Origin: CAYQUC01 sp964514215
Lineage (GTDB): Bacteria; Pseudomonadota; Gammaproteobacteria; UBA6429; Thiohalophilaceae
Direction: 5' to 3'
DNA length: 26,930 nucleotides
NCBI GenBank assembly: GCA_964514215.1
Contig: CAZEPW010000050.1
Coordinates: 1 to 26,930 of the forward strand
The position numbers and the translations under genes are program-made. The notes under the pieces are model-generated. The model ran no database searches and had not been told where the DNA came from. It worked only from the letters and a program-made list of their open reading frames with translations. Below are positions 15,213-23,176 of the stretch, piece by piece; within the stretch, counting starts at the first letter, position 1, and each line of letters begins with the position of its first letter.

Positions 15213-15933
15213 TACACAACATAAAACCTCTAAGGGTTTTTTTATCACCGGCACCGATACCGATGTTGGTAAAACGTTTATTACTCAAAAAATATTGCAG
15301 CAATTGTCCGCGCAATCGATTTCCTGTGTTGCGATGAAACCTGTCGCCAGTGGAGCAGTAGCAACAGCCGATGGATTACGAAATGATGATGCGTTAAAAC
15401 TACAACGAGCATCTAGCATTTCAGTGCCTTATGATTTAATGAATCCTTATTGTTTCGAGCCTGCAATTGCTCCGCATCTTGCTGCCCAGATGTCAGGTGT
15501 CACGATACAATCATCGGTGATATTGGATGCATTTCAGGAATTAACAAACTTGGCCGATGTTGTGATTGTCGAAGGTGTTGGTGGTTGGCAAGTTCCTCTA
15601 AACATTCAAGCTGAAAATAGTTTGTCGGTAGCACGTTTAGCCGAGTTAATTAATTTACCTATTATTCTTGTGGTTGGTTTGCGTTTAGGTTGCATTAATC
15701 ATGCGTTGTTAAGCTCGGCTGCTATTAATAACAGCCAATGTTCAATTGCTGGTTGGATAGCAAATAATATTGACAACAATTTTTTGTCGGCTAACGACAG
15801 CGTTGAAACATTACAAAATCAAATAGCTAGTCCTTTACTTGCCAATGTTGCTTGGCAACATACTCATGATCTTTCATATAAAACAAATGACCTCACGATA
15901 TTTGATTTAGATCAAATTCTGTTACATTCATAA
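15199..15933 (+). CDS. bioD: Dethiobiotin synthetase
   Basis: BioD (244 residues) is an ATP-dependent carboxylase that closes the ureido ring to form dethiobiotin, the substrate of BioB. The P-loop variant GTDTDVGKT (18-26) is diagnostic. MKPVASGA and EGVGGWQVPL are further family blocks. The ATG lies inside the end of bioC (14-base overlap), so it is the last gene of a tightly coupled bioBFHCD set. The usual partner bioA is absent from this window. Confidence 0.96.
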   Translation: MKLNNTQHKTSKGFFITGTDTDVGKTFITQKILQQLSAQSISCVAMKPVASGAVATADGLRNDDALKLQRASSISVPYDLMNPYCFEPAIAPHLAAQMSGVTIQSSVILDAFQELTNLADVVIVEGVGGWQVPLNIQAENSLSVARLAELINLPIILVVGLRLGCINHALLSSAAINNSQCSIAGWIANNIDNNFLSANDSVETLQNQIASPLLANVAWQHTHDLSYKTNDLTIFDLDQILLHS

Positions 15934-16182
15934 ACGTTTAACAAAATTTTTTTCTAAACGCAATGTTGTTTTCATTCGCGCTACTGTGTATTGTTTGCCA
16001 AATAGAATAAAAAAATAAACTTGTAAAGTTGTAATTAATAAGTATTCGTTAATATTCATTATTTCTAATGGTAATATAATTATATTAGTAATGACGAATA
16101 TATTAATTAGTTATGTGGTTATTCTAACTTTTGTTTTGCCCTTGGCGTTGAGTTAAATTAATATCCTTGCCACTTAGAATGA

Positions 16183-16202
16183 TTATTGAAAAAGTTCAAT
16201 AA
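16183..16202 (+). promoter_or_regulatory. Palindrome just upstream of the cox cluster's first ribosome binding site
   Basis: Perfect 8-base arms TTATTGAA and TTCAATAA flank AAAG, ending three bases before CAGGG. It may be an operator or an RNA hairpin affecting translation of the first gene. A second, all-AT palindrome (16072-16087) lies further upstream and is weaker evidence. Confidence 0.35.
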
Positions 16203-16217
16203 CCAGGGTGATTGCAA

Positions 16218-16724
16218 TTGCATAATGCGATTAAGAAGCCAATGCCGACGGTTAAGCATTACATTATCCGTCCTAATTGCTCGATGAATTGGGCTGTTAC
16301 TATTCGGTTACTTGGTTTAATTGCAATAGTATTGGCTTTGATTGCAATTGGCTTTTTACTATTAGGTTTATGGTTAGTATTACCATTCTTAGGATTAGAG
16401 CTGGTTTTTATAATAACGGCATTTTATATCGTTGCACGTCAGCATAGAGCGTTTGAAACGATAGAGATAAGCCAATATAAAATTAAAATTCAGCAATATC
16501 GACCGCTAGCGATTAAGACTGGGGCGATACAAACATTTGAACTGAATACGATGTGGGCGCAAATAAAAATAAAACCAGCCCAGTATCGTAATCATGCCGA
16601 TAAATTATTTATTATCTCGCATGGTGTTGCACTTGAGGTTGCGGCAGTATTGAATGAAGACGAACGAAAAAAGTTCGCGAAAGAGTTATATCATGCAGTT
16701 AATACTGATATGAATTGTATTTGA
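16218..16724 (+). CDS. DUF2244 family membrane protein
   Basis: This protein of about 168 residues has two adjacent hydrophobic segments (roughly 30-75) after an N-terminal IIRPNCSMNW block. A soluble C-terminal part follows with a HADKLFIISHG block. This matches DUF2244 proteins, often encoded immediately upstream of coxB in Gammaproteobacteria. Function unknown; position suggests a role in oxidase assembly or membrane insertion. The start is uncertain. TTG at 16218 sits about 9 bases after AGGG, TTG at 16212 is too close to it, and ATG at 16242 is the main alternative. Confidence 0.8.
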   Translation: MHNAIKKPMPTVKHYIIRPNCSMNWAVTIRLLGLIAIVLALIAIGFLLLGLWLVLPFLGLELVFIITAFYIVARQHRAFETIEISQYKIKIQQYRPLAIKTGAIQTFELNTMWAQIKIKPAQYRNHADKLFIISHGVALEVAAVLNEDERKKFAKELYHAVNTDMNCI

Positions 16725-16766
16725 TAGATTTTAAAAATAATAACCAATAATCAAAGAGGTAGACGT

Positions 16767-17915
16767 ATGTCCATACGAAACTTAACTGCCAGGCTGTATC
16801 GCATGATAGTGGCAATCATGTTGTTTGGTCCGGCAAGTGCTTTTGCAGCTTATTCAGAATTAAATATGCCTGAAAGTGTTACCGATCTGGGGGCCGAAAT
16901 TTATGATTTGCACATGATTATCTTTTGGATTGTGACCGTTGCCGGTATCGTCGTCTTTAGTGTCATGATTTATTCAATATTTAATCATAGAAAATCAAAA
17001 GGGGCTGTTGCAGAACAGTTTCATGAAAGCACCTCGGTTGAAATTGTTTGGACAATTATACCGTTGATTATTTTGGTTATTATCGCGATTCCAGCAACAT
17101 CGACATTACTGAAATATGAAGATACTTCAAATTCAGATATCACGATTACGGCAACGGGTTATCAGTGGAAGTGGAAATATGATTATCAACAAGAAGATAT
17201 TTCATTTTTTAGCTCATTGGCCGAAGACAGTAACACCGCACGGCAATTGGGCGCTAAAGCAGATTTGACAAAAGTTGATCATTATTTATTGAATGTTGAT
17301 AATCCAATTGTTGTTCCGGTTAACAAGAAAATTCGAGTATTAACAACTTCAAATGATGTTATTCATGCTTGGTGGGTGCCTGATTTAGCCGTTAAGCGCG
17401 ATGCGATTCCTGGTTTTATTAATGAAAGCTGGTTTAAAGCCAATAAAGTTGGAACGTATCGTGGCCAATGTGCTGAGCTTTGCGGTAAAGATCACGGTTT
17501 CATGCCGATTGTTGTTAAAGTTGTTGAAGAAGCTGAATACGTTGCATGGATCGATAAACAAAAAGCAGCAAGCGCTGCTGCAGCTGCCGATTCAAACAAA
17601 ACATTTACGATGGCCGAGTTAATGAAAAAAGGTGAAAAAGCCTATAACACTAGCTGTTCTGGTTGCCATCAAATTAATGGTGCCGGTTTAATGCCAACTT
17701 TTCCGGCGCTGGTTGGCAGCAAAATTGCAATCGGTCCTAAGCAAGCGCATCTTGATATGGTCATGAATGGCAGTAAGAAAAACCCAATGATGGCCGCTTA
17801 TGCTGCACAACTCAATGACTTGGAACTTGCTGCAATTATTACCTATGAACGTAATGCCTGGGGTAATAATACTGGCGATCTTGTTCAACCATCAGAAATT
17901 AAGGCTGCACGCTAA
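16767..17915 (+). CDS. coxB: Cytochrome c oxidase subunit II with fused cytochrome c domain
   Basis: Subunit II (382 residues) accepts electrons and passes them to subunit I. A signal peptide (about 1-28) is followed by two membrane helices (about 50-72 and 92-115). The periplasmic cupredoxin domain carries the CuA ligands His200, Cys235, Glu237, Cys239, His243 and Met246 (CAELCGKDHGFM). After an Ala-rich linker (267-275) comes a cytochrome c domain with CSGCH (297-301) and a likely axial Met in GLMPTFPAL, as in caa3-type oxidases. Start ATG has AGAGG upstream. coxA follows after 23 bases. Confidence 0.97.
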   Translation: MSIRNLTARLYRMIVAIMLFGPASAFAAYSELNMPESVTDLGAEIYDLHMIIFWIVTVAGIVVFSVMIYSIFNHRKSKGAVAEQFHESTSVEIVWTIIPLIILVIIAIPATSTLLKYEDTSNSDITITATGYQWKWKYDYQQEDISFFSSLAEDSNTARQLGAKADLTKVDHYLLNVDNPIVVPVNKKIRVLTTSNDVIHAWWVPDLAVKRDAIPGFINESWFKANKVGTYRGQCAELCGKDHGFMPIVVKVVEEAEYVAWIDKQKAASAAAAADSNKTFTMAELMKKGEKAYNTSCSGCHQINGAGLMPTFPALVGSKIAIGPKQAHLDMVMNGSKKNPMMAAYAAQLNDLELAAIITYERNAWGNNTGDLVQPSEIKAAR

Positions 17916-17938
17916 CGCGTGGCTCGGAGGATTATAAA

Positions 17939-19528
17939 ATGAGTACAGCAACAACGACACATGACGATCACGACCACGGAGCACCTTCTGGTATAACGCG
18001 TTGGTTATTTACAACAAACCATAAAGATATCGGAACGTTATATCTGTGGTTTTCATTCATTATGCTATTAACCGGTGGCGCTATGGCCATGGTTATTCGT
18101 GCCGAATTGATGTTCCCCGGTATGCAAGTAGTGAATCCAAACTTTTTTAATATGATGACCACCATGCATGGTCTGATTATGGTGTTTGGTGCGATTATGC
18201 CTGCAACGGTGGGTTTGGCTAACTGGTTAATTCCAATGATGATTGGTGCACCAGACATGGCATTACCGCGAATGAATAACTGGAGCTTTTGGTTATTACC
18301 AGTTGCAGCCATTATGTTAGTTAGTCCAATGTTTATGGGCGGTGATTTTTCTGCTGGACAAGGGCCTGCATTTGGTTGGACGTTCTACGAGCCACTATCC
18401 GGCCAATATGACAAACTCGCATTCTTTATTTTTGCGGTTCATATTCTTGGTTTTTCATCCATCATGGGATCAATCAATATTATTGCAACCATTTTGAATA
18501 TGCGTGCACCCGGCATGACTTTAATGAAAATGCCAATGTTCTGTTGGACTTGGTTAATTACTGCATTCTTATTAATCGCCGTTATGCCTGTTCTTGCTGG
18601 CGTAGTCACCATGATGTTAACCGACAAATATTTTGGCACGAGCTTCTTTGATGCTGCAGGTGGTGGTGATCCAGTGATGTTCCAGCATGTGTTCTGGTTC
18701 TTCGGCCATCCTGAAGTGTATATTATGATATTGCCAGCATTTGGTATTGTCTCTCAAATTATTCCAACATTTGCACGTAAACCCTTGTTTGGTTATGCCT
18801 CAATGGTTTATGCAACAGCTGCGATTGCATTTTTGTCCTTTATCGTATGGGCGCATCACATGTTTACAGTGGGCATGCCGGTTGCAGGTGAACTATACTT
18901 CATGTATGCAACTGTCATGATAGCAGTACCAACGGCGGTTAAAGTTTTTAACTGGACAGCAACCATGTGGAAAGGCTCAATGACATTTGAAACACCGATG
19001 TTATGGTCTATCGCATTTGTGTTTTTATTTACCATCGGTGGATTTACCGGTCTGATGTTAGGCGTGGCTCCGGTTGATTTTCAATACCATGATACGTATT
19101 TTGTGGTTGCCCATTTTCATTACGTCTTAGTTACGGGTGCATTATTTGCGATTATAGCAGCGGTTTATTATTGGATGCCGAAATGGTGTGGTCATTACAT
19201 TGATGAAAAATGGGGGAAAACGCATTTTTGGTTGTCAACCATTTCAGTTAATGTGTTGTTCTTCCCACAACATTTCTTAGGGCTAGCTGGAATGCCTCGT
19301 CGAATTCCAGATTATGCCTTACAGTTTGCAGACTGGAATTTCTGGTCTTCAATTGGTGGTTTTGCTTTTGGATTATCACAAGTATTGTTCTTGTTTATTA
19401 TTATCAAGACAATTCGTGGTGGCAAGAAAGCAACAGACCAAGTGTGGGATGGGGCCGAAGGTTTGGAATGGACCATTGCATCTCCAGCACCGTACCATAC
19501 ATTTGTTACACCACCAGCGATTAAATAA
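17939..19528 (+). CDS. coxA: Cytochrome c oxidase subunit I
   Basis: Subunit I (529 residues, about 12 membrane helices) holds heme a and the heme a3-CuB site where oxygen is reduced and protons are pumped. Heme and copper ligands are visible: His77 (TMHGLIMVF), His257 with Glu259 and Tyr261 (GHPEVY), the His306-His307 pair, and His392/His394 (AHFHYV). Asp106 (GAPDMALPRMNN) and Lys335 mark the D and K proton channels, so it is an A1-type heme-copper oxidase. The N-terminus is His-rich (DDHDHG). A strong GGAGG precedes the ATG. A GC-rich hairpin lies 17 bases after the stop. Confidence 0.98.
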   Translation: MSTATTTHDDHDHGAPSGITRWLFTTNHKDIGTLYLWFSFIMLLTGGAMAMVIRAELMFPGMQVVNPNFFNMMTTMHGLIMVFGAIMPATVGLANWLIPMMIGAPDMALPRMNNWSFWLLPVAAIMLVSPMFMGGDFSAGQGPAFGWTFYEPLSGQYDKLAFFIFAVHILGFSSIMGSINIIATILNMRAPGMTLMKMPMFCWTWLITAFLLIAVMPVLAGVVTMMLTDKYFGTSFFDAAGGGDPVMFQHVFWFFGHPEVYIMILPAFGIVSQIIPTFARKPLFGYASMVYATAAIAFLSFIVWAHHMFTVGMPVAGELYFMYATVMIAVPTAVKVFNWTATMWKGSMTFETPMLWSIAFVFLFTIGGFTGLMLGVAPVDFQYHDTYFVVAHFHYVLVTGALFAIIAAVYYWMPKWCGHYIDEKWGKTHFWLSTISVNVLFFPQHFLGLAGMPRRIPDYALQFADWNFWSSIGGFAFGLSQVLFLFIIIKTIRGGKKATDQVWDGAEGLEWTIASPAPYHTFVTPPAIK

Positions 19529-19544
19529 ATTGGCATTTAAAACT

Positions 19545-19568
19545 CCCCACCTTAATTCATTGGTGGGG
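19545..19568 (+). terminator. Hairpin after coxA, without a T-run
   Basis: CCCCACC (19545-19551) pairs with GGTGGGG (19562-19568) around a 10-base loop, but no run of T follows. It more likely acts as a partial terminator or RNA-stabilising stem that lowers expression of the assembly genes relative to coxBA. Confidence 0.55.
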
Positions 19569-19590
19569 TTAGAATTAGAGTGATATTAAG

Positions 19591-19698
19591 ATGACAACAG
19601 ACAAGAATAAACGGCTGCGAAATCTAACGCTGGTAGTTTTAGCATTAGTGTCGTTGAGTTTTTATTTAGGTTTTATTTATATGGTGGGCGCGAGGTAA
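19591..19698 (+). CDS. Small cytochrome oxidase assembly membrane protein
   Basis: A 35-residue protein with a charged start (MTTDKNKRLRN) and one membrane helix (about 12-32). The stop TAA and the ATG of ctaG share one base (TAATG), which points to coupled translation. Very short single-helix proteins lie between coxA and ctaG in many Gammaproteobacteria and Betaproteobacteria and are thought to help oxidase assembly. The upstream sequence has a weak GAG site. Codon use and position support a real gene. Confidence 0.75.
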   Translation: MTTDKNKRLRNLTLVVLALVSLSFYLGFIYMVGAR

Positions 19699-20333
19699 TG
19701 CATCAAAAAACCATTAGTGTATTAGGATTGGTTGTTATTGGTATGTTTGCTTTTGGCTTTGCAATGGTGCCTTTATATAACGTTATCTGTGATGCGTTTG
19801 GTTTAAATGGAAAATTTACAGAAATTGAATCGGGCGATTATGATGTTGTTGCCGCTAAGAAAAAAGTAGATGAAATAGTCAAGCAAGTTGATACCAGCAG
19901 AGATATCAAAATTGAATTTTTAGCAACAGTGAATAAAAATTTACCTTGGGATTTTTATCCTTTAAAAAAACAAGTGATATTACATCCGGGAGAAATTGGT
20001 GAAATTAAATTTTATGCTAAAAATAGAAGTAAGCAAGACATCACCGGACAAGCTGTTCCCAGTTTAGTCCCCGGTTTGGCTGTAAAATATTTTACTAAAA
20101 TGGAGTGTTTTTGTTTTACCCAACAAACATTAAAAGCAGGTGAAGAAGTCGAAATGTTATTGAAGTTTGTCGTTAATCCCAAGCTTCCAAAACGGTATAC
20201 GACGTTGAGTCTGGCTTATACTTTTTTTGACACCAATGTTAATGGTAAAAATCTGGCTCCAAAAAAACAGTCGAATTTAAAAAATAGCAATAAACAGCAG
20301 CAACAAAATGTTGCAAAAATAACTTTTAAATAA
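19698..20333 (+). CDS. ctaG: Cytochrome c oxidase copper chaperone CtaG/Cox11
   Basis: This 211-residue protein delivers copper to the CuB site of subunit I. One N-terminal membrane helix (about 6-28) leads into VPLYNVICDAFGLNGK, the conserved block with Cys31. A periplasmic immunoglobulin-like domain follows with the copper-binding CFCF motif (Cys137, Cys139). Compared with typical family members it has a Lys/Val-rich insert at about 45-68 and a Lys/Gln/Asn-rich tail. It is coupled to the upstream 35-residue gene and followed by coxC. Confidence 0.96.
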   Translation: MHQKTISVLGLVVIGMFAFGFAMVPLYNVICDAFGLNGKFTEIESGDYDVVAAKKKVDEIVKQVDTSRDIKIEFLATVNKNLPWDFYPLKKQVILHPGEIGEIKFYAKNRSKQDITGQAVPSLVPGLAVKYFTKMECFCFTQQTLKAGEEVEMLLKFVVNPKLPKRYTTLSLAYTFFDTNVNGKNLAPKKQSNLKNSNKQQQQNVAKITFK

Positions 20334-20379
20334 AAAAAGACCTACGATAATTTAGTAGCAAAAAATAGAGGGGCATCAA

Positions 20380-21300
20380 ATGTCACAAGCACAAGGTAGT
20401 TATTATCTTCCATCACCGAGCCATTGGCCACTAACGGGGTCAATTGCATTCTTTTTTCTATTGGGTGGCTTTGCCAATGCACTAACCTCGGCCGATCCAC
20501 AAACGGGGGAACTTGGTACGTTTATACCAATGTATATTGGTTTAGCGATTCTAATTTTCATGTTATTTGGTTGGTTTGGAACGGTAATTCGTGAGAGTGA
20601 AGCAGGGCAGTATAATGCCCAAGTTGATGTCTCATTTAGAATGGGCATGATGTGGTTTATCTTTTCAGAAGTCATGTTTTTTGCGGCATTCTTTGGTGCT
20701 TTATTTTATGCCCGAACTTTTTCAGTGCCATGGTTAGCCGGAGACGGAAATAACGTTGTTACACATATGGAGCTATGGAATAATTTTAAAGATGTCTGGC
20801 CACTACTTGAATCGCCACGTCATACGAATCCAGAAACCATGCTGAGTGGTATTCGTGAATTTTCTAAACCAGGAGCCATTATTGATCCGTGGCATATTCC
20901 CGCAATCAACACCTTAATTCTATTATCTTCGGGTGTAACGGTTACATTTGCACACTGGGCTTTGAAAAAAGCACAACGTCCGCAATTAATTTTTTGGTTG
21001 TTTGCAACCGTTGCACTTGGTTTCATCTTTGTATACTTGCAAATAGACGAATACGGTGAAGCTTATGAAAATGGCTTAAAATTAACGAGTGGTATTTATG
21101 GCTCTACCTTTTTTATGCTAACCGGGTTCCACGGGTTTCATGTCACAATGGGTGCGGTGATTTTAGCGGTTATCTTGTTCCGTTCTATTAAAGGGCATTT
21201 TACCGAAAAACATCATTTTGCCTTTGAAGCAGCAGCATGGTATTGGCATTTTGTGGATGTTGTATGGTTAGGATTGTTTATCTTTGTTTACATCTTGTAA
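20380..21300 (+). CDS. coxC: Cytochrome c oxidase subunit III
   Basis: Subunit III (306 residues, about seven membrane helices) stabilises subunit I and supports proton uptake. Recognisable blocks are SEVMFFAAFFGALFYAR, TVTFAHWAL, and the C-terminal GFHGFHVTMG and WYWHFVDVVWL. A longer polar loop (about 117-165, containing ESPRHTNPETM) follows the third helix and is typical of gammaproteobacterial versions. GAGGGG precedes the ATG. A strong terminator follows at 21344-21377. Confidence 0.97.
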   Translation: MSQAQGSYYLPSPSHWPLTGSIAFFFLLGGFANALTSADPQTGELGTFIPMYIGLAILIFMLFGWFGTVIRESEAGQYNAQVDVSFRMGMMWFIFSEVMFFAAFFGALFYARTFSVPWLAGDGNNVVTHMELWNNFKDVWPLLESPRHTNPETMLSGIREFSKPGAIIDPWHIPAINTLILLSSGVTVTFAHWALKKAQRPQLIFWLFATVALGFIFVYLQIDEYGEAYENGLKLTSGIYGSTFFMLTGFHGFHVTMGAVILAVILFRSIKGHFTEKHHFAFEAAAWYWHFVDVVWLGLFIFVYIL

Positions 21301-21343
21301 ATATTGAATAACTACAATAAATAATAATGTTGGTGATTAATAT

Positions 21344-21377
21344 AAAAAACGTCGCTTAGTTAGAGCGACGTTTTTTT
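21344..21377. terminator. Bidirectional rho-independent terminator
   Basis: ACGTCGCT (21349-21356) pairs with AGCGACGT (21364-21371) around a 7-base loop. It is flanked by an A-run on the left and seven T on the right. It lies between coxC and the convergent DUF2909-type gene and can serve both. Confidence 0.9.
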
Positions 21378-21409
21378 CTATTAGAAAGTAAGTTAAAAAT
21401 TTGCGTGAT

Positions 21410-21613
21410 TTAACTGGGAGTGTTATTAGGCGTGATTATTCCAGTTGCAATGCCAATGAGCATTATCAAGAATAAACCAATTGATAATATAATTCGCATG
21501 GACAAAAATTTAACGGTGCGTTTTGATTGGCCTTTGTCTTTAACCATGGAATATAAAGCGCCGCCTAAACTGGCAAGAATCAGGGTCAATAGAGCAAGAA
21601 TTATGAATTTCAT
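21410..21613 (-). CDS. DUF2909 twin-transmembrane protein
   Basis: A 67-residue protein with two membrane helices (about 1-22 and 39-62) joined by a polar loop containing VKDKGQSKRTV, a block typical of DUF2909 proteins. These are commonly encoded in reverse orientation between coxC and the SURF1 gene in Gammaproteobacteria. The conserved orientation suggests its expression is kept separate from the oxidase transcript. Function unknown. Start ATG is at 21611-21613, divergent from the SURF1 gene 92 bases away. It shares the bidirectional terminator with coxC. Confidence 0.88.
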   Translation of the reverse strand: MKFIILALLTLILASLGGALYSMVKDKGQSKRTVKFLSMRIILSIGLFLIMLIGIATGIITPNNTPS

Positions 21614-21705
21614 CAGTGTATCAACTTTTGCTATTTTATCGGGTAATCAGTATAACGTAACAGCGCAGTAAGTGGTATATTTGCTTAAAAAAGTGTAAAT
21701 AATGA

Positions 21706-22449
21706 ATGCAATTTGGAATTTTTGAATTTAAGCCATCGCTAATACCGATGCTGGCAACAATATTAGTGTTACCGATATTAATAGCATTAGGGTTTTGGCA
21801 GTTGGATCGCGCTGAGCAAAAAAGAGTAATATTATCTGCTGTAACTGAAAAAATGAATTCAGAGACATTAATAAAATTACCGAGTGAAGCGAATATTGAA
21901 AGTGCAAAATATCAACATATTCGTTTACACGGTAAATTTGATATTGAGCATTTAATTTACATCGATAATAAAGTGATGTTTGGTAAAGTTGGCTATTTTG
22001 TATTAAGTCCATTTTTGGTTACGGGTAGCAGTAAACAAGTGTTAGTCAATTTAGGTTGGCTCGCTATGGGGCGCTCAAGACAAGAGCTTCCAATCGTAAC
22101 GTTGCCAACAAACGATATTGTTATTTCGGGAAGAATAAAAACCAATGTTGATCAAGTGTTTGCGTTAAGTGAACAAAGTTACGATGAAGTCGCATGGCCA
22201 TTGGTTGTGCAATGGGTATCACCGCAACAGCTATCGTCATTATTAAACAGACATATTCAACCTTTGGTGATATTACAAGACAAAGTGAATAACAATGAGA
22301 CGCTAGCGATGTATGAAAAGCAGTTTAAACGTGATTGGAAGTTTATTTCCTCATCACCCGATACCCATACCAGCTATGCCATGCAATGGTTTAGTTTAGC
22401 GTTTGTGTTGGTATTAATTTTTATCGGAGTGAATACTAAAAAAATATAA
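21706..22449 (+). CDS. SURF1 family oxidase assembly protein
   Basis: This 247-residue protein has the SURF1 layout. There is an N-terminal membrane helix (about 12-30) ending in GFWQLDRAEQK, a periplasmic domain with YIDNKVMFGKVGYFVLSPF and VNLGWL blocks, and a C-terminal helix (about 226-243). SURF1 proteins assist heme a insertion into subunit I. The start at 21706 has a weak ribosome binding site, but the family's first helix begins at the correct distance from it. It begins the plus-strand assembly module that continues with the Sco-like protein, ctaA and ctaB. Confidence 0.93.
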   Translation: MQFGIFEFKPSLIPMLATILVLPILIALGFWQLDRAEQKRVILSAVTEKMNSETLIKLPSEANIESAKYQHIRLHGKFDIEHLIYIDNKVMFGKVGYFVLSPFLVTGSSKQVLVNLGWLAMGRSRQELPIVTLPTNDIVISGRIKTNVDQVFALSEQSYDEVAWPLVVQWVSPQQLSSLLNRHIQPLVILQDKVNNNETLAMYEKQFKRDWKFISSSPDTHTSYAMQWFSLAFVLVLIFIGVNTKKI

Positions 22450-22526
22450 TAGCTATTCCAATTATAATACAGTTGCAAAAAGTAAGAGTTTTTTTGAATC
22501 AGAATATTTTTAAATAAAGGTGTCAT

Positions 22527-23153
22527 GTGAATCAACAAGTATCAAATAAAGAGCGCAATCAAAATCGAACTAAATTAATAGTATTAATCTTAATGTTCTT
22601 CGGTTCAGTTTTTATTGCATGGTTACTTATCAATAATTCGGATACCTGGCGACCTTGGACAACAAAAAATAATGGTGATTTAATTGTTCCTGCGCGTCCA
22701 ATAACAGATTTAACAATGCAGACCTTAGAAGCAAAAGAATTTTCAGTGAAAGAGATGGTTGGTAAATGGGTGATGGTTTATATTGGTAACACTGAATGCG
22801 ATAAAAAATGTGAGAGAAATCTGTATAACATTCGCCAAACACGCTTAGGCCAAAAGGGTGAACATAATCGAATTGAGCGTTTGTATATTATGGTTGGTGA
22901 TGCAGCAAAAGCATCTCTTAAAAATGCACTAACCGATAATCAAGGAATGAAACTAGTACGTGTTAATGATGTAACGCTGCCCAAATTATTAAGTAGCTTT
23001 AAAACCCAAGATGGTATACCGGCTGATACTGCAAATCGCGTTTACCTAGTTGATCCTATTGGAAACTTAATGATGAAATACGAACAGGGTTTTGATCCCA
23101 TGGGCTTAGCGAAGGATCTCGAATTATTATTGAAAGTATCGTTGGTTGGGTAA
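22527..23153 (+). CDS. Sco-like thioredoxin-fold membrane protein lacking the copper His
   Basis: This 208-residue protein has one N-terminal membrane helix (about 16-36) and a periplasmic thioredoxin-like domain with CDKKC (Cys91, Cys95), the CxxxC arrangement of Sco copper chaperones. In Sco proteins a conserved His sits a few residues before the VYLVDP-type strand. Here that stretch is ADTANRVYLVDP (166-177), with no His. The only His in the protein is near residue 113. It therefore resembles the Sco-related protein commonly found between SURF1 and ctaA in Pseudomonas-like cox clusters. It may act as a thiol reductase for CuA assembly rather than a copper carrier. Start is GTG with AAAGG upstream. 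Confidence 0.82.
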   Translation: MNQQVSNKERNQNRTKLIVLILMFFGSVFIAWLLINNSDTWRPWTTKNNGDLIVPARPITDLTMQTLEAKEFSVKEMVGKWVMVYIGNTECDKKCERNLYNIRQTRLGQKGEHNRIERLYIMVGDAAKASLKNALTDNQGMKLVRVNDVTLPKLLSSFKTQDGIPADTANRVYLVDPIGNLMMKYEQGFDPMGLAKDLELLLKVSLVG

Positions 23154-23176
23154 AGTAAGTTTAATGTGGGGTAAAA

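Noticed and set aside
15934..15965. Inverted CGTTTA/TAAACG arms after bioD considered as a terminator
   Set aside because: The T-run is in the loop rather than after the stem, so it does not fit a rho-independent terminator.
16072..16087. Perfect 16-base palindrome made only of A and T
   Set aside because: In AT-rich intergenic DNA this arises easily by chance, and it has no clear relation to a promoter.
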